From: Pseudopelobacter sp964601865
Lineage (GTDB): Bacteria; Desulfobacterota; Desulfuromonadia; Geobacterales; Pseudopelobacteraceae
Length of the DNA: 45,852 nucleotides
Assembly: GCA_964601865.1 (NCBI GenBank)
Contig: CAZRPI010000011.1
Span: forward strand, 1 to 45,852
Direction of reading: 5' to 3'
The notes beneath the pieces are model-generated. The model was not told where the DNA came from and ran no database searches. It was given only the letters and a program-made list of their open reading frames with translations. Each line of letters starts with the position of its first letter. Within the stretch, counting starts at the first letter, position 1. The translations under genes and the position numbers were made by a program. Positions 8,005-16,813 of this stretch are shown in pieces.

Positions 8005-8787
8005 TCACTCGATTACCCCTTCCAGGGGACTGGACGCGGTTGCGTAAAGCTTCCGGGGGATACGTCCGGAAAGATAGGCAAGCCTGCCCGCCCGGACCGC
8101 CAGATTCATGGCCTCGGCCATGGCGATGGGATCCTTTGCCCCGGCGATGGCGGTGTTCATCAGCACGCCGTCACATCCGAGTTCCATGGCGATGGCGGCG
8201 TCGGAAGCGGTTCCCACCCCGGCGTCCACAATAACCGGCACCTTCACGGTCTCCAGGATGATCCTGATGTTGTAGGGATTCCTGATGCCGAGACCGCTGC
8301 CGATGGGCGCGCCGAGAGGCATTACCGCGGCACACCCCATGTCCTCCAGTCTCTTGCAGATTATGGGATCGTCCGAGGTGTAGGGGAGTACGGTGAACCC
8401 CTCTTTCACCAGAATGGCGGCAGCCTTCAGCAGCTCTTCGTTGTTGGGGAAAAGGGTCTTCTCATCGCCCAGCACCTCCAGCTTGACGAAATCGGACAGC
8501 CCGGCCTCCCTGGCCAGGCGGCAGGTCCTCACCGCTTCGTCGGCGCTGTAGCAGCCGGCGGTGTTGGGGAGCAGGGTATATTTCTTCAGATCGATATGAT
8601 CGAGTAGCGACTCCTTGTTCCGGTCGGAGATGTTGACCCTGCGCACCGCTACGGTAACAATCTCCGCGCCCGACTTCTCAATGGCCGTTGCCATCTGGCT
8701 GAAGCTCTCGTATTTACCCGTACCGACCATCAGTCTGGAGCTGAATTTCCTGCCGGCAATAATCAGATTCTCGTCGTTTCGTAACAT
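8005..8787 (-). CDS. thiG: Thiazole synthase ThiG
   Basis: This 260-residue TIM-barrel enzyme forms the thiazole phosphate of thiamine from deoxyxylulose phosphate, dehydroglycine and the thiocarboxylate on ThiS. The Schiff-base lysine is Lys102 in DFVKLEVLGD. The phosphate-binding PIVDAGVGTASDAAIAMELG and GVLMNTAIA segments are intact and the length is normal. It lies 12 bases after thiC, in the same direction. No ThiS, ThiF, ThiH or ThiE gene is visible in this window, so those partners must lie elsewhere. Thiamine diphosphate is the cofactor of the nearby AcoAB E1 component, which explains the placement. Confidence 0.95.
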   Translation of the reverse strand: MLRNDENLIIAGRKFSSRLMVGTGKYESFSQMATAIEKSGAEIVTVAVRRVNISDRNKESLLDHIDLKKYTLLPNTAGCYSADEAVRTCRLAREAGLSDFVKLEVLGDEKTLFPNNEELLKAAAILVKEGFTVLPYTSDDPIICKRLEDMGCAAVMPLGAPIGSGLGIRNPYNIRIILETVKVPVIVDAGVGTASDAAIAMELGCDGVLMNTAIAGAKDPIAMAEAMNLAVRAGRLAYLSGRIPRKLYATASSPLEGVIE

Positions 8788-8799
8788 CGTCGTTCTCCT

Positions 8800-10599
8800 T
8801 TAGACCGCATTCGCCGTCCGGCCGCTTTCCCCACACTCCCCGGCCTGCTCACGGATGCTGCGCGTGATCTTCATGGCGCAGAAATTGGGGCCGCACATGG
8901 AGCAGTAATGGGCCTCTTTTTCCGGCTCCTCGGGCAGGGTCTGGTCGTGGAAGCCCATCGCTTTTTCAGGATCGAGCGCCAGGCTGAACTGGTCTTTCCA
9001 GCGGAACTCAAAACGCGCCCTGGAGAGGGCGTTGTCACGCACCTGGGCGCCGGGATGTCCTTTGGCCAGATCGGCGGCGTGGGCAGCGATCTTGAAGGTT
9101 ACTATGCCGTCCCTCACGTCGTTCTTGTCCGGCAGGCCGAGATGCTCTTTCTGGGTGACGTAGCAGAGCATGGATGTTCCCAGCCACCCGATCATCGCAC
9201 CGCCGATTGCCGAGGTGATGTGGTCGTAGCCCGGCGCAATATCGGTCACGAGCGGTCCCAGGGTGTAGAAAGGCGCCTCGTGGCAGGTCTCAAGCTGCAG
9301 CTCCATGTTCTTCCCGATGAGATGCATCGGCACATGACCCGGCCCCTCAATCATGGTCTGGACATCATGTTTCCAGGCGATCTCGGTAAGCTCGCCCAGG
9401 GTCTTCAGCTCCGCGAACTGGGCCTCATCGTTGGCGTCATGCAGGGAACCGGGACGCATGCCGTCCCCGAGTGAGAAGCTGATGTCATAGGCCTTCATTA
9501 TCTCGCAGATTTCCTCGAACCTGGTGTAGAGGAAGCTCTCGCTGCGATGGGCCAGACACCACTTGGCCATGATGGAGCCACCCCGCGACACAATGCCGGT
9601 AAGACGCCTGGCGGTCAGGGGCACGTGCGCCAGCCTTACACCCGCGTGAATCGTGAAATAGTCCACCCCCTGCTCAGCCTGTTCGATCAGGGTGTCGCGG
9701 TAGAGGTCCCAGGTAAGCTCCTCCGCCACTCCACCCACCTTTTCCAGAGCCTGGTAAATGGGCACGGTCCCGATGGGAACGGGGCTGTTGCGCAGGAGCC
9801 ACTCGCGCGTTTCATGGATATTGGCGCCGGTGGAGAGGTCCATCACCGTATCCGCGCCCCAGCGGATCGCCCAGATCATCTTTTCCACCTCGTCCATGAC
9901 GGAGGAGGCAAGCGCGGAGTTGCCGATATTGGCGTTTATCTTGACGAGAAAATTGCGCCCGATGATCATCGGTTCTGCTTCCGGGTGGTTGATGTTCACC
10001 GGTATGATGGCGCGTCCGCGAGCCACTTCGGAGCGGACGAACTCCGGGGTAATGATTTCCGGAATGGCGCCGCCCGGGTTGTGGCCGGGATGCTGGCGGG
10101 ACAACTGTTCATCCAGAGCATCTCGGCGCTGATTCTCCCGAATGGCAACGAACTCCATTTCCGGAGTAATGATTCCCCGGCGGGCGTAATGCATCTGGGT
10201 GACATTTTTCCCGGCAGTTGCGCGACGTGGAACGCAGCTGCCGGGAAAAGCGCCTGCCGTATGACCGCGGTCCGTCTTGCTCGCCTGAAGACGGTCCGAA
10301 GCCACTTCGGTATCACTGCGTTCGGAAATCCATCGTTCACGCAGAGATGGCAGGCCGGTGCGGATATCCAGTTGAGCGGTTGCATCGGTATAGGGTCCGG
10401 AAGTGTCGTATAGATATACGGCGTTTCTGTTGTCCGAGCAGGGGGGCGCGGCAGGGGAGCTCAGGCCGACTTCACGCATCGGCACCCGGATGTCGGGCCG
10501 GGATCCCGTCACATACACCTTTCGAGAACCGGGAAAAGGTTTTGCCCCGGCATTTTCCAGCGCGCCTGCACTCTTTGGACATTTCATGTTTTCTTTCAT
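8800..10599 (-). CDS. thiC: Phosphomethylpyrimidine synthase ThiC
   Basis: This 599-residue radical SAM enzyme converts aminoimidazole ribotide to the HMP-phosphate pyrimidine of thiamine. The C-terminal CSMCGPNFC holds the unusual CxxCxxxxC 4Fe-4S motif. The barrel segments GRNFLVKINANIGNSA, SLGDGMRPG and MIEGPGHVPMH are intact. It is the long ThiC form with an extra N-terminal ThiC-associated domain, as in proteobacteria. The ATG at 10599 is preceded by GCGGAG about 10 bases upstream. I saw no THI-box riboswitch in the upstream bases, which is unusual for thiC. It is followed closely by thiG. Confidence 0.95.
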   Translation of the reverse strand: MKENMKCPKSAGALENAGAKPFPGSRKVYVTGSRPDIRVPMREVGLSSPAAPPCSDNRNAVYLYDTSGPYTDATAQLDIRTGLPSLRERWISERSDTEVASDRLQASKTDRGHTAGAFPGSCVPRRATAGKNVTQMHYARRGIITPEMEFVAIRENQRRDALDEQLSRQHPGHNPGGAIPEIITPEFVRSEVARGRAIIPVNINHPEAEPMIIGRNFLVKINANIGNSALASSVMDEVEKMIWAIRWGADTVMDLSTGANIHETREWLLRNSPVPIGTVPIYQALEKVGGVAEELTWDLYRDTLIEQAEQGVDYFTIHAGVRLAHVPLTARRLTGIVSRGGSIMAKWCLAHRSESFLYTRFEEICEIMKAYDISFSLGDGMRPGSLHDANDEAQFAELKTLGELTEIAWKHDVQTMIEGPGHVPMHLIGKNMELQLETCHEAPFYTLGPLVTDIAPGYDHITSAIGGAMIGWLGTSMLCYVTQKEHLGLPDKNDVRDGIVTFKIAAHAADLAKGHPGAQVRDNALSRARFEFRWKDQFSLALDPEKAMGFHDQTLPEEPEKEAHYCSMCGPNFCAMKITRSIREQAGECGESGRTANAV

Positions 10600-10743
10600 G
10601 CTTGATTTACTCCGCGTTGGTCAAAAGGGACTATTCGTTCCGGCGCCGCATTCCGAACACCGCGGCTTCAGATTCAGTTCCACAGATACCAATTTTTATT
10701 GACTGACACAGTTCACGCCACTTCCTCCGCACCAGCCGGTCAC

Positions 10744-10977
10744 CTAGGAAACGGCGCTCTGATTCTTGTAACGGCATATTTCATGTACTATGGACTGAAC
10801 CGTATCATCCAGCGAGTAGGTGCTGACCCCATGAATATGTGCGTTGAGGCAGATATGAATCGAGTCGATCAGGCTGTCTGCCAGACGCATCCGCATTTCC
10901 TGCTTACGGCTCTCGGTACCGATCCCGAGAGGCAGCCTCTTGTTCATGGCTAATGGAGCCTTGGCAACGGTGACCAT
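10744..10977 (-). CDS. Small hypothetical protein, 77 residues
   Basis: A frame beginning MVTVAKAPLAMNKRLP and rich in Arg, His and Ile (DSIHICLNAHIHG, DDTVQSIVHEICRY) ends 144 bases before thiC. An AAGGAAAG-like site lies before the ATG at 10977. A second in-frame ATG at 11019 also has a GGAAG directly ahead, so the start is uncertain. No family is recognised, and there is no signal peptide or membrane segment. It occupies the gap between lipB and thiC and might be co-transcribed with thiC. It could still be a chance ORF. Confidence 0.4.
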   Translation of the reverse strand: MVTVAKAPLAMNKRLPLGIGTESRKQEMRMRLADSLIDSIHICLNAHIHGVSTYSLDDTVQSIVHEICRYKNQSAVS

Positions 10978-11465
10978 TTCTTTTCTTTCCTTTTTCAATC
11001 GCTCGCAACCTGTTCGCATCTTCCATCACCTGTACCGGTTAGTAGTTCTTATCCTGATAAAGCAAAAAGAGCACCAACAAGCCAAAAACGATGTCCGATC
11101 ATCGCCACAATGCCGCAACCAGCTGTAAATTAAGGTGATTTACTGAACGGCACGCGGTTATGGAGTGCACGAGATTAATTCATCTTCAAGGTTGCTGCAG
11201 AGAGACGGAAAAACCGCTACATCTGTTGCAGCGCCATGTGCGGCAAGTGTTTCAACAATTTTTTTATTTAATTCAAGAGAGTTATAAACATGAGAGGCAC
11301 GGGACGAAACGAAAACGTATCTTCATCCCGCTTAATTGCCGAACGGACGGCCGGCAGCGGTCTGCCCTGATTTTCCTTAAGCTGGCCAGATTCAGACGGT
11401 GATTTAGGACAGGAGATATGATCAGAATGTGGAAAAATGAACCGGAGAGGAAAATATCGGTATGA
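10978..11465. other. Gene-free stretch between lipB and the small ORF
   Basis: These 488 bases contain no convincing gene on either strand. The stretch is AT-richer around 11250-11300 and is the likely place for a leftward promoter serving the small ORF and thiCG, but no clear -35/-10 pair, riboswitch or terminator was recognised. Confidence 0.5.
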
Positions 11466-12095
11466 CTATGCCGTCACCTTCTCGGCCAGCCATTCGGGCA
11501 GCAGGGCTTCAAATTGCTCCGAGACCTTCGACATCACGTCATTCATCGGGATGGAACTTCCGCACAGTTTTTCCAGTGAAGCGATCGGGCAGGTGGCGAT
11601 GCCGCAGGGGTTGATACGTGTAAATCCCGTCAGATCATTATTCACGTTCATGGCAAATCCGTGCATGCTAACCCAGTGTCGCACCCCGACGCCGATTGCG
11701 GCAAGTTTGCCCACCGGTGTCCAGACCCCGGTTTTTCCGGGAACCCGAAACGCGCTGACACCGAATCCGGCAACGGCGGCAATCAGGACCTCTTCCAGAA
11801 ACCTCAGGTAGAGCCGCAGATCGCCTCCCCGCTTTTTCAGATCAAGAACGGGATACCCGACCAACTGCCCGGGGCCGTGATAGGTCACATCCCCGCCCCG
11901 GCTGATACGAACAGCCTGTATGGATGGGTCCAGGATGTTTTCGTCGCACCCTCCCCGGCCGATGGTGTAAACCGGGTAATGTTCCAGAAGCAGGAGTGTC
12001 TCCGGAGACCTGCCCTGCCGCACGGCATCAGCAATCTTTTCCTGCAGCGCAAACGCCTCCGAGTATTCGACTATTCCAAGCTGATCTATTTTCAT
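11466..12095 (-). CDS. lipB: Octanoyltransferase LipB
   Basis: This 209-residue enzyme moves octanoyl groups from acyl carrier protein to lipoyl-domain lysines, the first step of lipoate attachment. The core RGGDVTYHGPGQLVGYP, the catalytic Lys130 in PVGKLAAIG and the catalytic Cys164 in INPCG are present. The ATG at 12095 (MKIDQLG) is chosen. An earlier in-frame ATG at 12134 falls against the U-run of the lpdA terminator. It lies downstream of lpdA but behind that terminator, so it likely has its own promoter or depends on readthrough. Its clients in this neighbourhood are the two lipoyl domains of AcoC. Confidence 0.93.
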   Translation of the reverse strand: MKIDQLGIVEYSEAFALQEKIADAVRQGRSPETLLLLEHYPVYTIGRGGCDENILDPSIQAVRISRGGDVTYHGPGQLVGYPVLDLKKRGGDLRLYLRFLEEVLIAAVAGFGVSAFRVPGKTGVWTPVGKLAAIGVGVRHWVSMHGFAMNVNNDLTGFTRINPCGIATCPIASLEKLCGSSIPMNDVMSKVSEQFEALLPEWLAEKVTA

Positions 12096-12134
12096 GGTGC
12101 TGTTGGTACCCTGTTCCACCTGAGAGCCAGGCAT

Positions 12135-12182
12135 AAAAAAGCCATCTCCTCCGGGACGGAGGAATGCCCCGAAGGAGATGGC
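12135..12182 (-). terminator. Rho-independent terminator of the aco-lip-lpd operon
   Basis: Read leftward, a perfect 10-bp stem (GCCATCTCCT and AGGAGATGGC on the + strand at 12141-12150 and 12173-12182) is followed directly by six U residues (AAAAAA on + at 12135-12140). It begins 11 bases after the lpdA stop codon. Confidence 0.85.
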
Positions 12183-12193
12183 ACCGCGCGCAA

Positions 12194-13609
12194 TCAGGCG
12201 TGGATCGCTGATTTACGCACGTCCAAAGCAGCTTCCTTCATCGCTTCGGAGAGGGTCGGGTGAGCATGGAACATGGAAGCGATATCGTGGGAGGTGCCGC
12301 CGTAGGACATCACGGCCACTCCTTCCGCAATCATGTCCGAAGCTCTGGGGCCAAGGATGTGAATGCCCAGGATCTTGTCGGTCTCGGTGTGGGCAAGGAT
12401 CTTGACGAAACCGTCGGTTTCATCCATGGCGCGGGCACGGCCGTTGCCTACGAAATTGAACTTGCCTACCCTGTAGGGGACCTGATCTTCTTTCAGGCTC
12501 TGTTCGGTCCTGCCGACTGATGCGACCTCGGGCCAGGTGTAGGCGATGCCGGGGAGAGTGTCGTAGTTCACGCTCGCGTTCACGCCGGTGAGACGCTCGG
12601 CGAACACTACCGCCTCTTCTTCGGCCTTGTGCGCAAGGAGCGGACCGGGGATAAGGTCGCCGATGGCGTAGATCCCGGGAACGGAAGTTTCGTAGTTTTC
12701 ATCAACTTCAACCCTGCCCTTGCCATTGACCACGACACCGGCTTCTTCCAAACCGATTCCGGCCGTCACCGGCCTTCTGCCGATTGCCACCAGCATCTTG
12801 TCGCACTGGACAACCTCGGTCTTGTCGCCGCACTTCAGTTCAACGTTGGCGCCAGTGGCGGTGAGTTCAACCTTGGTGACGCTGGTGGACATGCGGAAGA
12901 CGAAGCCCTGTTTTTTCAGCACCTTCATCAGGCCATCGGTAACCTCACTGTCCGTAAGCGGAAGCATTTTCGGCATCATTTCAACGACGGTAACCTTCGC
13001 TCCCAGCCGTCTCCAGACCGAACCCAGCTCAAGACCGATATAGCCGGCGCCGATGATCATCAGATGTTCGGGAACGCTGGTGAACTCAAGGGCTTCCTTG
13101 GAAGTCACGATGGTTTTGCCGTCGAACGGCAGCGTCGGCACCTGCACCGGAGTACCGCCGGTCGCGAGCAGGATTCTCTTGCCCTTCACAACGCTTGTGG
13201 CGCCATTTGCCGTCACCTCTACGGAGTGGGATTCCCCCCCCTGAGGACGCACTATCTTGCCGGTTCCGTTTATCACCTGGACTTTGTTCTTCTTGAACAG
13301 ATAGGCAATCCCGTCGGTGAGCTTCTTCACCACGTCGTTCTTGCGCGCCAGCATGGTGGCGAGGTCCAGTGTGGGGGGATTTACGACAACGCCATGGCTT
13401 TTGAACTTGTCGCGCGCCATGGAGAAATGTTCGCTGGAATCAAGCAGCGCCTTGCTCGGGATGCATCCCTCGTTAAGACAGGCACCACCCATGGTTGGAC
13501 GCGGTTCAACGACCGCAACTTTCATTCCCAGCTGCGAAGCGCGGATTGCGGCGACATAGCCGCCTGGACCGGCTCCGAGAACAATCAGATCAAAGATTTC
13601 TTCGCTCAT
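12194..13609 (-). CDS. lpdA: Dihydrolipoyl dehydrogenase (E3 of acetoin dehydrogenase)
   Basis: This 471-residue flavoprotein reoxidises dihydrolipoyl groups on AcoC using NAD+. It has the FAD-binding GAGPGGYVAAIRASQLG, the redox disulfide Cys44-Cys49 in GGACLNEGCIPSK, the NAD-binding GAGYIGLELGSVW and the C-terminal FHAHPTLSEA with the catalytic His-Glu pair. There is no N-terminal lipoyl domain, unlike some clostridial acetoin E3 proteins. It follows lipA by 106 bases and ends the main operon at a strong terminator. In acetoin loci this gene is often called acoL, but it could also serve other 2-oxoacid complexes. Confidence 0.93.
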   Translation of the reverse strand: MSEEIFDLIVLGAGPGGYVAAIRASQLGMKVAVVEPRPTMGGACLNEGCIPSKALLDSSEHFSMARDKFKSHGVVVNPPTLDLATMLARKNDVVKKLTDGIAYLFKKNKVQVINGTGKIVRPQGGESHSVEVTANGATSVVKGKRILLATGGTPVQVPTLPFDGKTIVTSKEALEFTSVPEHLMIIGAGYIGLELGSVWRRLGAKVTVVEMMPKMLPLTDSEVTDGLMKVLKKQGFVFRMSTSVTKVELTATGANVELKCGDKTEVVQCDKMLVAIGRRPVTAGIGLEEAGVVVNGKGRVEVDENYETSVPGIYAIGDLIPGPLLAHKAEEEAVVFAERLTGVNASVNYDTLPGIAYTWPEVASVGRTEQSLKEDQVPYRVGKFNFVGNGRARAMDETDGFVKILAHTETDKILGIHILGPRASDMIAEGVAVMSYGGTSHDIASMFHAHPTLSEAMKEAALDVRKSAIHA

Positions 13610-13715
13610 TCCTCTACCTCATCGTTTCAATGTAGTCTTTATTTTACACCTGGTCTGCTTCTACTATATCAAAGGGAATCCTTCCACTAATTTGCAGCCG
13701 GCCATCGGCGCCGCT

Positions 13716-14663
13716 TCAGGCGCTGGCCTGAACCAGTTCCCTGGCCTGCATATCGGCGTGATATGATGAACGCACCATCGGGCCTGATTCCACATGTGAA
13801 AAGCCTATGGAGAGCCCAAAGTCGCGATACCTGTCGAATTCATCGGGCGTTACATAACGCTCCACCGGGAGATGATGCTGACTGGGCCGCATGTACTGTC
13901 CCAGGGTCAGCATGTCGCATTCATGGCGGCGCATTTCCAGCATCACTTCACGCACCTCATCCTCCGTTTCCCCCAGTCCCAGCATCAGGCCGGACTTTGT
14001 GGGAACACGATCGAAATTTTCCCTGAACGATTTCAACAGATCAAGAGAGGCGCTGTAATCGGCCCGCGGCCTTACCCTGCCATAAAGCCTCGGCACCGTC
14101 TCAATGTTATGGTTGAAAACATCCGGAGGATTGGCGCGCAACTGCTCGAAAGCGTCCTTGACGACACCCCTGAAATCCGGAGTCAGAATTTCTATCTTAA
14201 TGTTGCGGTTCAGAGCCCGGAGCTCCCTGATGCATGCGCCGTAATGACCGGCGCCACCATCAGGAAGATCATCCCTTGTTACCGAGGTAATGACCACGTA
14301 CGATAGGTTCATTATCTGCACCGCGCGGGCCAGATTCGACGGTTCATCGGAATTCAGGGGAGACGGAGAGCCATGAGCCACGTTGCAGAACGGACAGCGC
14401 CTGGTACAGATGTCCCCCATGATCATGAAGGTCGCGGTGCCCTTTCTGAAGCACTCACCCATGTTCGGGCATGAAGCTTCCTCACAGACCGTATGAAGCT
14501 TGTTGACACGCAGAAGATTCACGACATTCAAAACTTCAGGAGTGCTGGCGCATCTGGCGCGAAGCCATGCGGGCTTGGGCAGAGGCTTTTGCTCCATGGA
14601 AGAACCGTTGTCGGTCGGGACAATTTTTTCAGCGCCACGCATTTTTATATGATTCTGTTCCAT
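13716..14663 (-). CDS. lipA: Lipoyl synthase LipA
   Basis: This 315-residue radical SAM enzyme inserts two sulfurs into octanoyl groups to make lipoyl cofactors. Both cluster motifs are present: the auxiliary cluster cysteines at 60, 65 and 71 (CEEASCPNMGEC) and the radical SAM cysteines at 86, 90 and 93 (CTRRCPFC). The C-terminal RSSYHA serine ligand is also present. The N-terminal 25 residues are longer than usual and weakly conserved. It sits between acoB copy 1 and lpdA. In related Pelobacter loci a lipoate synthase gene in this position has been called acoS, which fits a dedicated supply of lipoyl groups to AcoC. Confidence 0.94.
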   Translation of the reverse strand: MEQNHIKMRGAEKIVPTDNGSSMEQKPLPKPAWLRARCASTPEVLNVVNLLRVNKLHTVCEEASCPNMGECFRKGTATFMIMGDICTRRCPFCNVAHGSPSPLNSDEPSNLARAVQIMNLSYVVITSVTRDDLPDGGAGHYGACIRELRALNRNIKIEILTPDFRGVVKDAFEQLRANPPDVFNHNIETVPRLYGRVRPRADYSASLDLLKSFRENFDRVPTKSGLMLGLGETEDEVREVMLEMRRHECDMLTLGQYMRPSQHHLPVERYVTPDEFDRYRDFGLSIGFSHVESGPMVRSSYHADMQARELVQASA

Positions 14664-14707
14664 ATTAGATCTTCAATATTCCTGTACTGAACTGATTTAT
14701 GCTCTCT

Positions 14708-14749
14708 ATGTGCGGCGGCAGCCGGAAAACCGGCATGACCGCCGCACAT
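14708..14749 (-). other. Large compound stem-loop between acoB copy 1 and lipA
   Basis: An outer perfect 11-bp stem (ATGTGCGGCGG at 14708-14718, CCGCCGCACAT at 14739-14749) encloses an inner GCCGG-AAAA-CCGGC hairpin. No U-run follows on the leftward strand. It probably dampens or processes transcript between the acoAB repeat and lipA-lpdA. Confidence 0.6.
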
Positions 14750-14768
14750 GTACAAAACCAGCACTAAC

Positions 14769-15770
14769 CTAGAACTGCGATTTTACCGCTGCCTCGATCT
14801 TTGCCGGATTGGGGAGATAGAGGTCTTCCAGCGTATCGGCGAACGGAACGGGAACATGCGGAGCCGTTACCATTTTGATCGGAGCCTTGAGTGATTTGAA
14901 GGCTGCCTGGCAGACAACTGCGGAAATATCACCTGCCATGTTGGCGCGAGGGGTGGATTCGTCAACAACCACCAGCCTGCCGGTCTTCTCCACGCTCTTG
15001 ATGATTGTGGCTTCATCCAGCGGCGAGATGGTGCGCGGATCGATGACTTCGGCTTCAATACCGCCTTTTGCCAGGGCAGCGGCTGCCTGGGTTGCAAAGT
15101 GAACCATGCGGCCAAGGGCAACGATGGTTACGTCTTTGCCTTCGCGCACGATGTTGGCTTTGCCGAAGGGAATGGCGTAATTTTCTTCGGGAACTTCACC
15201 CTTCATGGCGTACAGAGCCTTGTGCTCCATGAAGATGCACGGATCGTTGTCGCGGATCGCCTGGATCAGGAGTCCCTTGGCGTCAGCCGGAGTAGAAGGA
15301 AGCAGAACCTTCATGCCGGGGATATGGGCAAAGATCGAGTAGAGACACTGCGAATGCTGGGCAGCGCCACGGAAACCGCCACCGTAGCAGGTGCGCACGA
15401 CAACCGGAGTCTCGGCGGTGCCGCCGAACATGTAGCGGAATTTGGCGGCCTGGTTCATCAGCTGGTCAAAGCAGACGCCCAGGAAGTCGGCGAACATCAG
15501 TTCCACGACCGGACGCATGCCGCAAGCGGCGGCGCCGACTGCGGTGCCGATGTAGGAGGATTCGGAGATCGGGGTGTCAATGATACGGTCACCGTATTTG
15601 GCGTAAAGGCCCTTGGTTACACCAAGAACACCACCCCAGGCGTCCAGGACACCCTTGGTTCCCCGGCCACCGGCAACGTCCAGACCAAGGACGATGACTT
15701 TCTCGTCACGAGCAAGCTCTTGGTCCAGAGCCTCGTTGATTGCGTCTTTATAGCTAAGTTTTCTCGACAT
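14769..15770 (-). CDS. acoB: Acetoin dehydrogenase E1 beta subunit, copy 1 (downstream)
   Basis: This is the 333-residue transketolase-like beta subunit of acetoin:DCPIP oxidoreductase. With AcoA it forms the thiamine-diphosphate E1 that splits acetoin into acetaldehyde and a hydroxyethyl unit passed to AcoC. Recognisable segments are ISESSYIGTAVGAAACGMRP and YGGGFRGAAQHSQ, and the C-terminal transketolase domain follows (about 205-325). The protein is identical to the second copy at 18251-19252; the DNA differs only at the stop codon edge (TAG here, TAA there). It starts 19 bases after acoA copy 1. It is the last gene of the duplicated block and precedes the lipA stem-loop. Confidence 0.95.
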   Translation of the reverse strand: MSRKLSYKDAINEALDQELARDEKVIVLGLDVAGGRGTKGVLDAWGGVLGVTKGLYAKYGDRIIDTPISESSYIGTAVGAAACGMRPVVELMFADFLGVCFDQLMNQAAKFRYMFGGTAETPVVVRTCYGGGFRGAAQHSQCLYSIFAHIPGMKVLLPSTPADAKGLLIQAIRDNDPCIFMEHKALYAMKGEVPEENYAIPFGKANIVREGKDVTIVALGRMVHFATQAAAALAKGGIEAEVIDPRTISPLDEATIIKSVEKTGRLVVVDESTPRANMAGDISAVVCQAAFKSLKAPIKMVTAPHVPVPFADTLEDLYLPNPAKIEAAVKSQF

Positions 15771-16786
15771 ATATCAGTCCTTTCCCGTCTTAGTACGATA
15801 CGTAAACGCCGGTCAGAAGATCTTCTGCTGGTGGTTTCGGGGCTGCCTTGGCCTTGACGACGGAGTCTTCGATCAGGGCAAGAACTTCCTTGTCAACGGC
15901 GTCGATTTCAGCGGCGGTGACGATGCCGGCCGAGATCATCTTGTCGGCAAGAATCTTGAGGCAGTCTTTGTTCTTACGCAGATCCTGAACTTCGCCCTTG
16001 GGACGATAGGTCATGGCGTCGCCCTCGAAATGGCCGTAGTAACGCTGGGTCTTGCACTCGATCAGGGTCGGACCTTCACCGCGGCGGGCGCGGGCAATGG
16101 CTTCACCAGCTGCTTCGTAAACGGCGAAGAAATCGTTGCCGTCAACCGTTACGCCGGGCATACCGAAACCGGCGGCGCGATCGGCAATATTGGGGGTCGG
16201 AACGTTATAGGAAACACCGGTGGATTCGGCGTAACCGTTGTTCTCGTTAAGGAAGATAACAGGCAGTTTCCAGGCGGATGCCAGGTTCATACTCTCCAGA
16301 ACGGTACCCTGGTTGGAAGCGCCGTCACCGAAAAAGGCAACACCTACACCACCTTTGCCCTTGAATTTGGCTGCCAGAGCGGCACCGCAGATCAACGGTG
16401 GTCCTGCGCCCACGATACCGTTGGCGCCCATCATGCCTTTCGACAGGTCGGCAATGTGCATGGAACCACCCTTGCCACCGCATACGCCGGTCTTCTTGCC
16501 GTAGATCTCAGCCATCATACCGTGGATATCCACGCCCTTGGCGATACAGTGGCCATGACCACGATGGGTACTGGCAATACGATCGTCATCGGTCAGGTGC
16601 ATGCAAACACCGGTGGCAACAGCTTCCTCACCGGAGTAAAGATGCACGAAGCCAGGAATCAGGCCGGTGGCAAATTCAACGTGGATGCGATCCTCAAATT
16701 CCCGAATCTGCCGCATCGTCCGATAGGCCCTCAGCAGCTCTTCTTTCTTAAGTTGTGACGTCATGTGATCTCCTTTTCAAATTCTG
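14770..16786 (-). repeat. 2,017-bp direct repeat, copy 1 (acoA-acoB)
   Basis: This block matches 18252-20268 at a constant offset of 3,482 bases. I found no difference in the lines compared by eye, and all translated frames agree. The boundaries are sharp: the second base of the acoB stop codon at one end and 22 bases upstream of the acoA ATG (just past its ribosome site) at the other. No insertion sequence or terminal inverted repeat flanks it. Confidence 0.95.
15790..16764 (-). CDS. acoA: Acetoin dehydrogenase E1 alpha subunit, copy 1 (downstream)
   Basis: This 324-residue alpha subunit binds thiamine diphosphate and Mg2+ through the classic motif GDG (146-148) to NN (175-176). HRGHGHCIAKG and GGKGGSMHIAD are also present, as in pyruvate-dehydrogenase-type E1 alpha proteins. 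Acetoin specificity is inferred from the AcoX/AcoR context. AAGGAG lies about 6 bases before the ATG and is part of the repeat. It starts about 50 bases after acoC ends. The product is identical to the upstream copy at 19272-20246. Confidence 0.95.
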   Translation of the reverse strand: MTSQLKKEELLRAYRTMRQIREFEDRIHVEFATGLIPGFVHLYSGEEAVATGVCMHLTDDDRIASTHRGHGHCIAKGVDIHGMMAEIYGKKTGVCGGKGGSMHIADLSKGMMGANGIVGAGPPLICGAALAAKFKGKGGVGVAFFGDGASNQGTVLESMNLASAWKLPVIFLNENNGYAESTGVSYNVPTPNIADRAAGFGMPGVTVDGNDFFAVYEAAGEAIARARRGEGPTLIECKTQRYYGHFEGDAMTYRPKGEVQDLRKNKDCLKILADKMISAGIVTAAEIDAVDKEVLALIEDSVVKAKAAPKPPAEDLLTGVYVSY

Positions 16787-16813
16787 GTACTACGCCTCAT
16801 GAAAAACCCGGCT

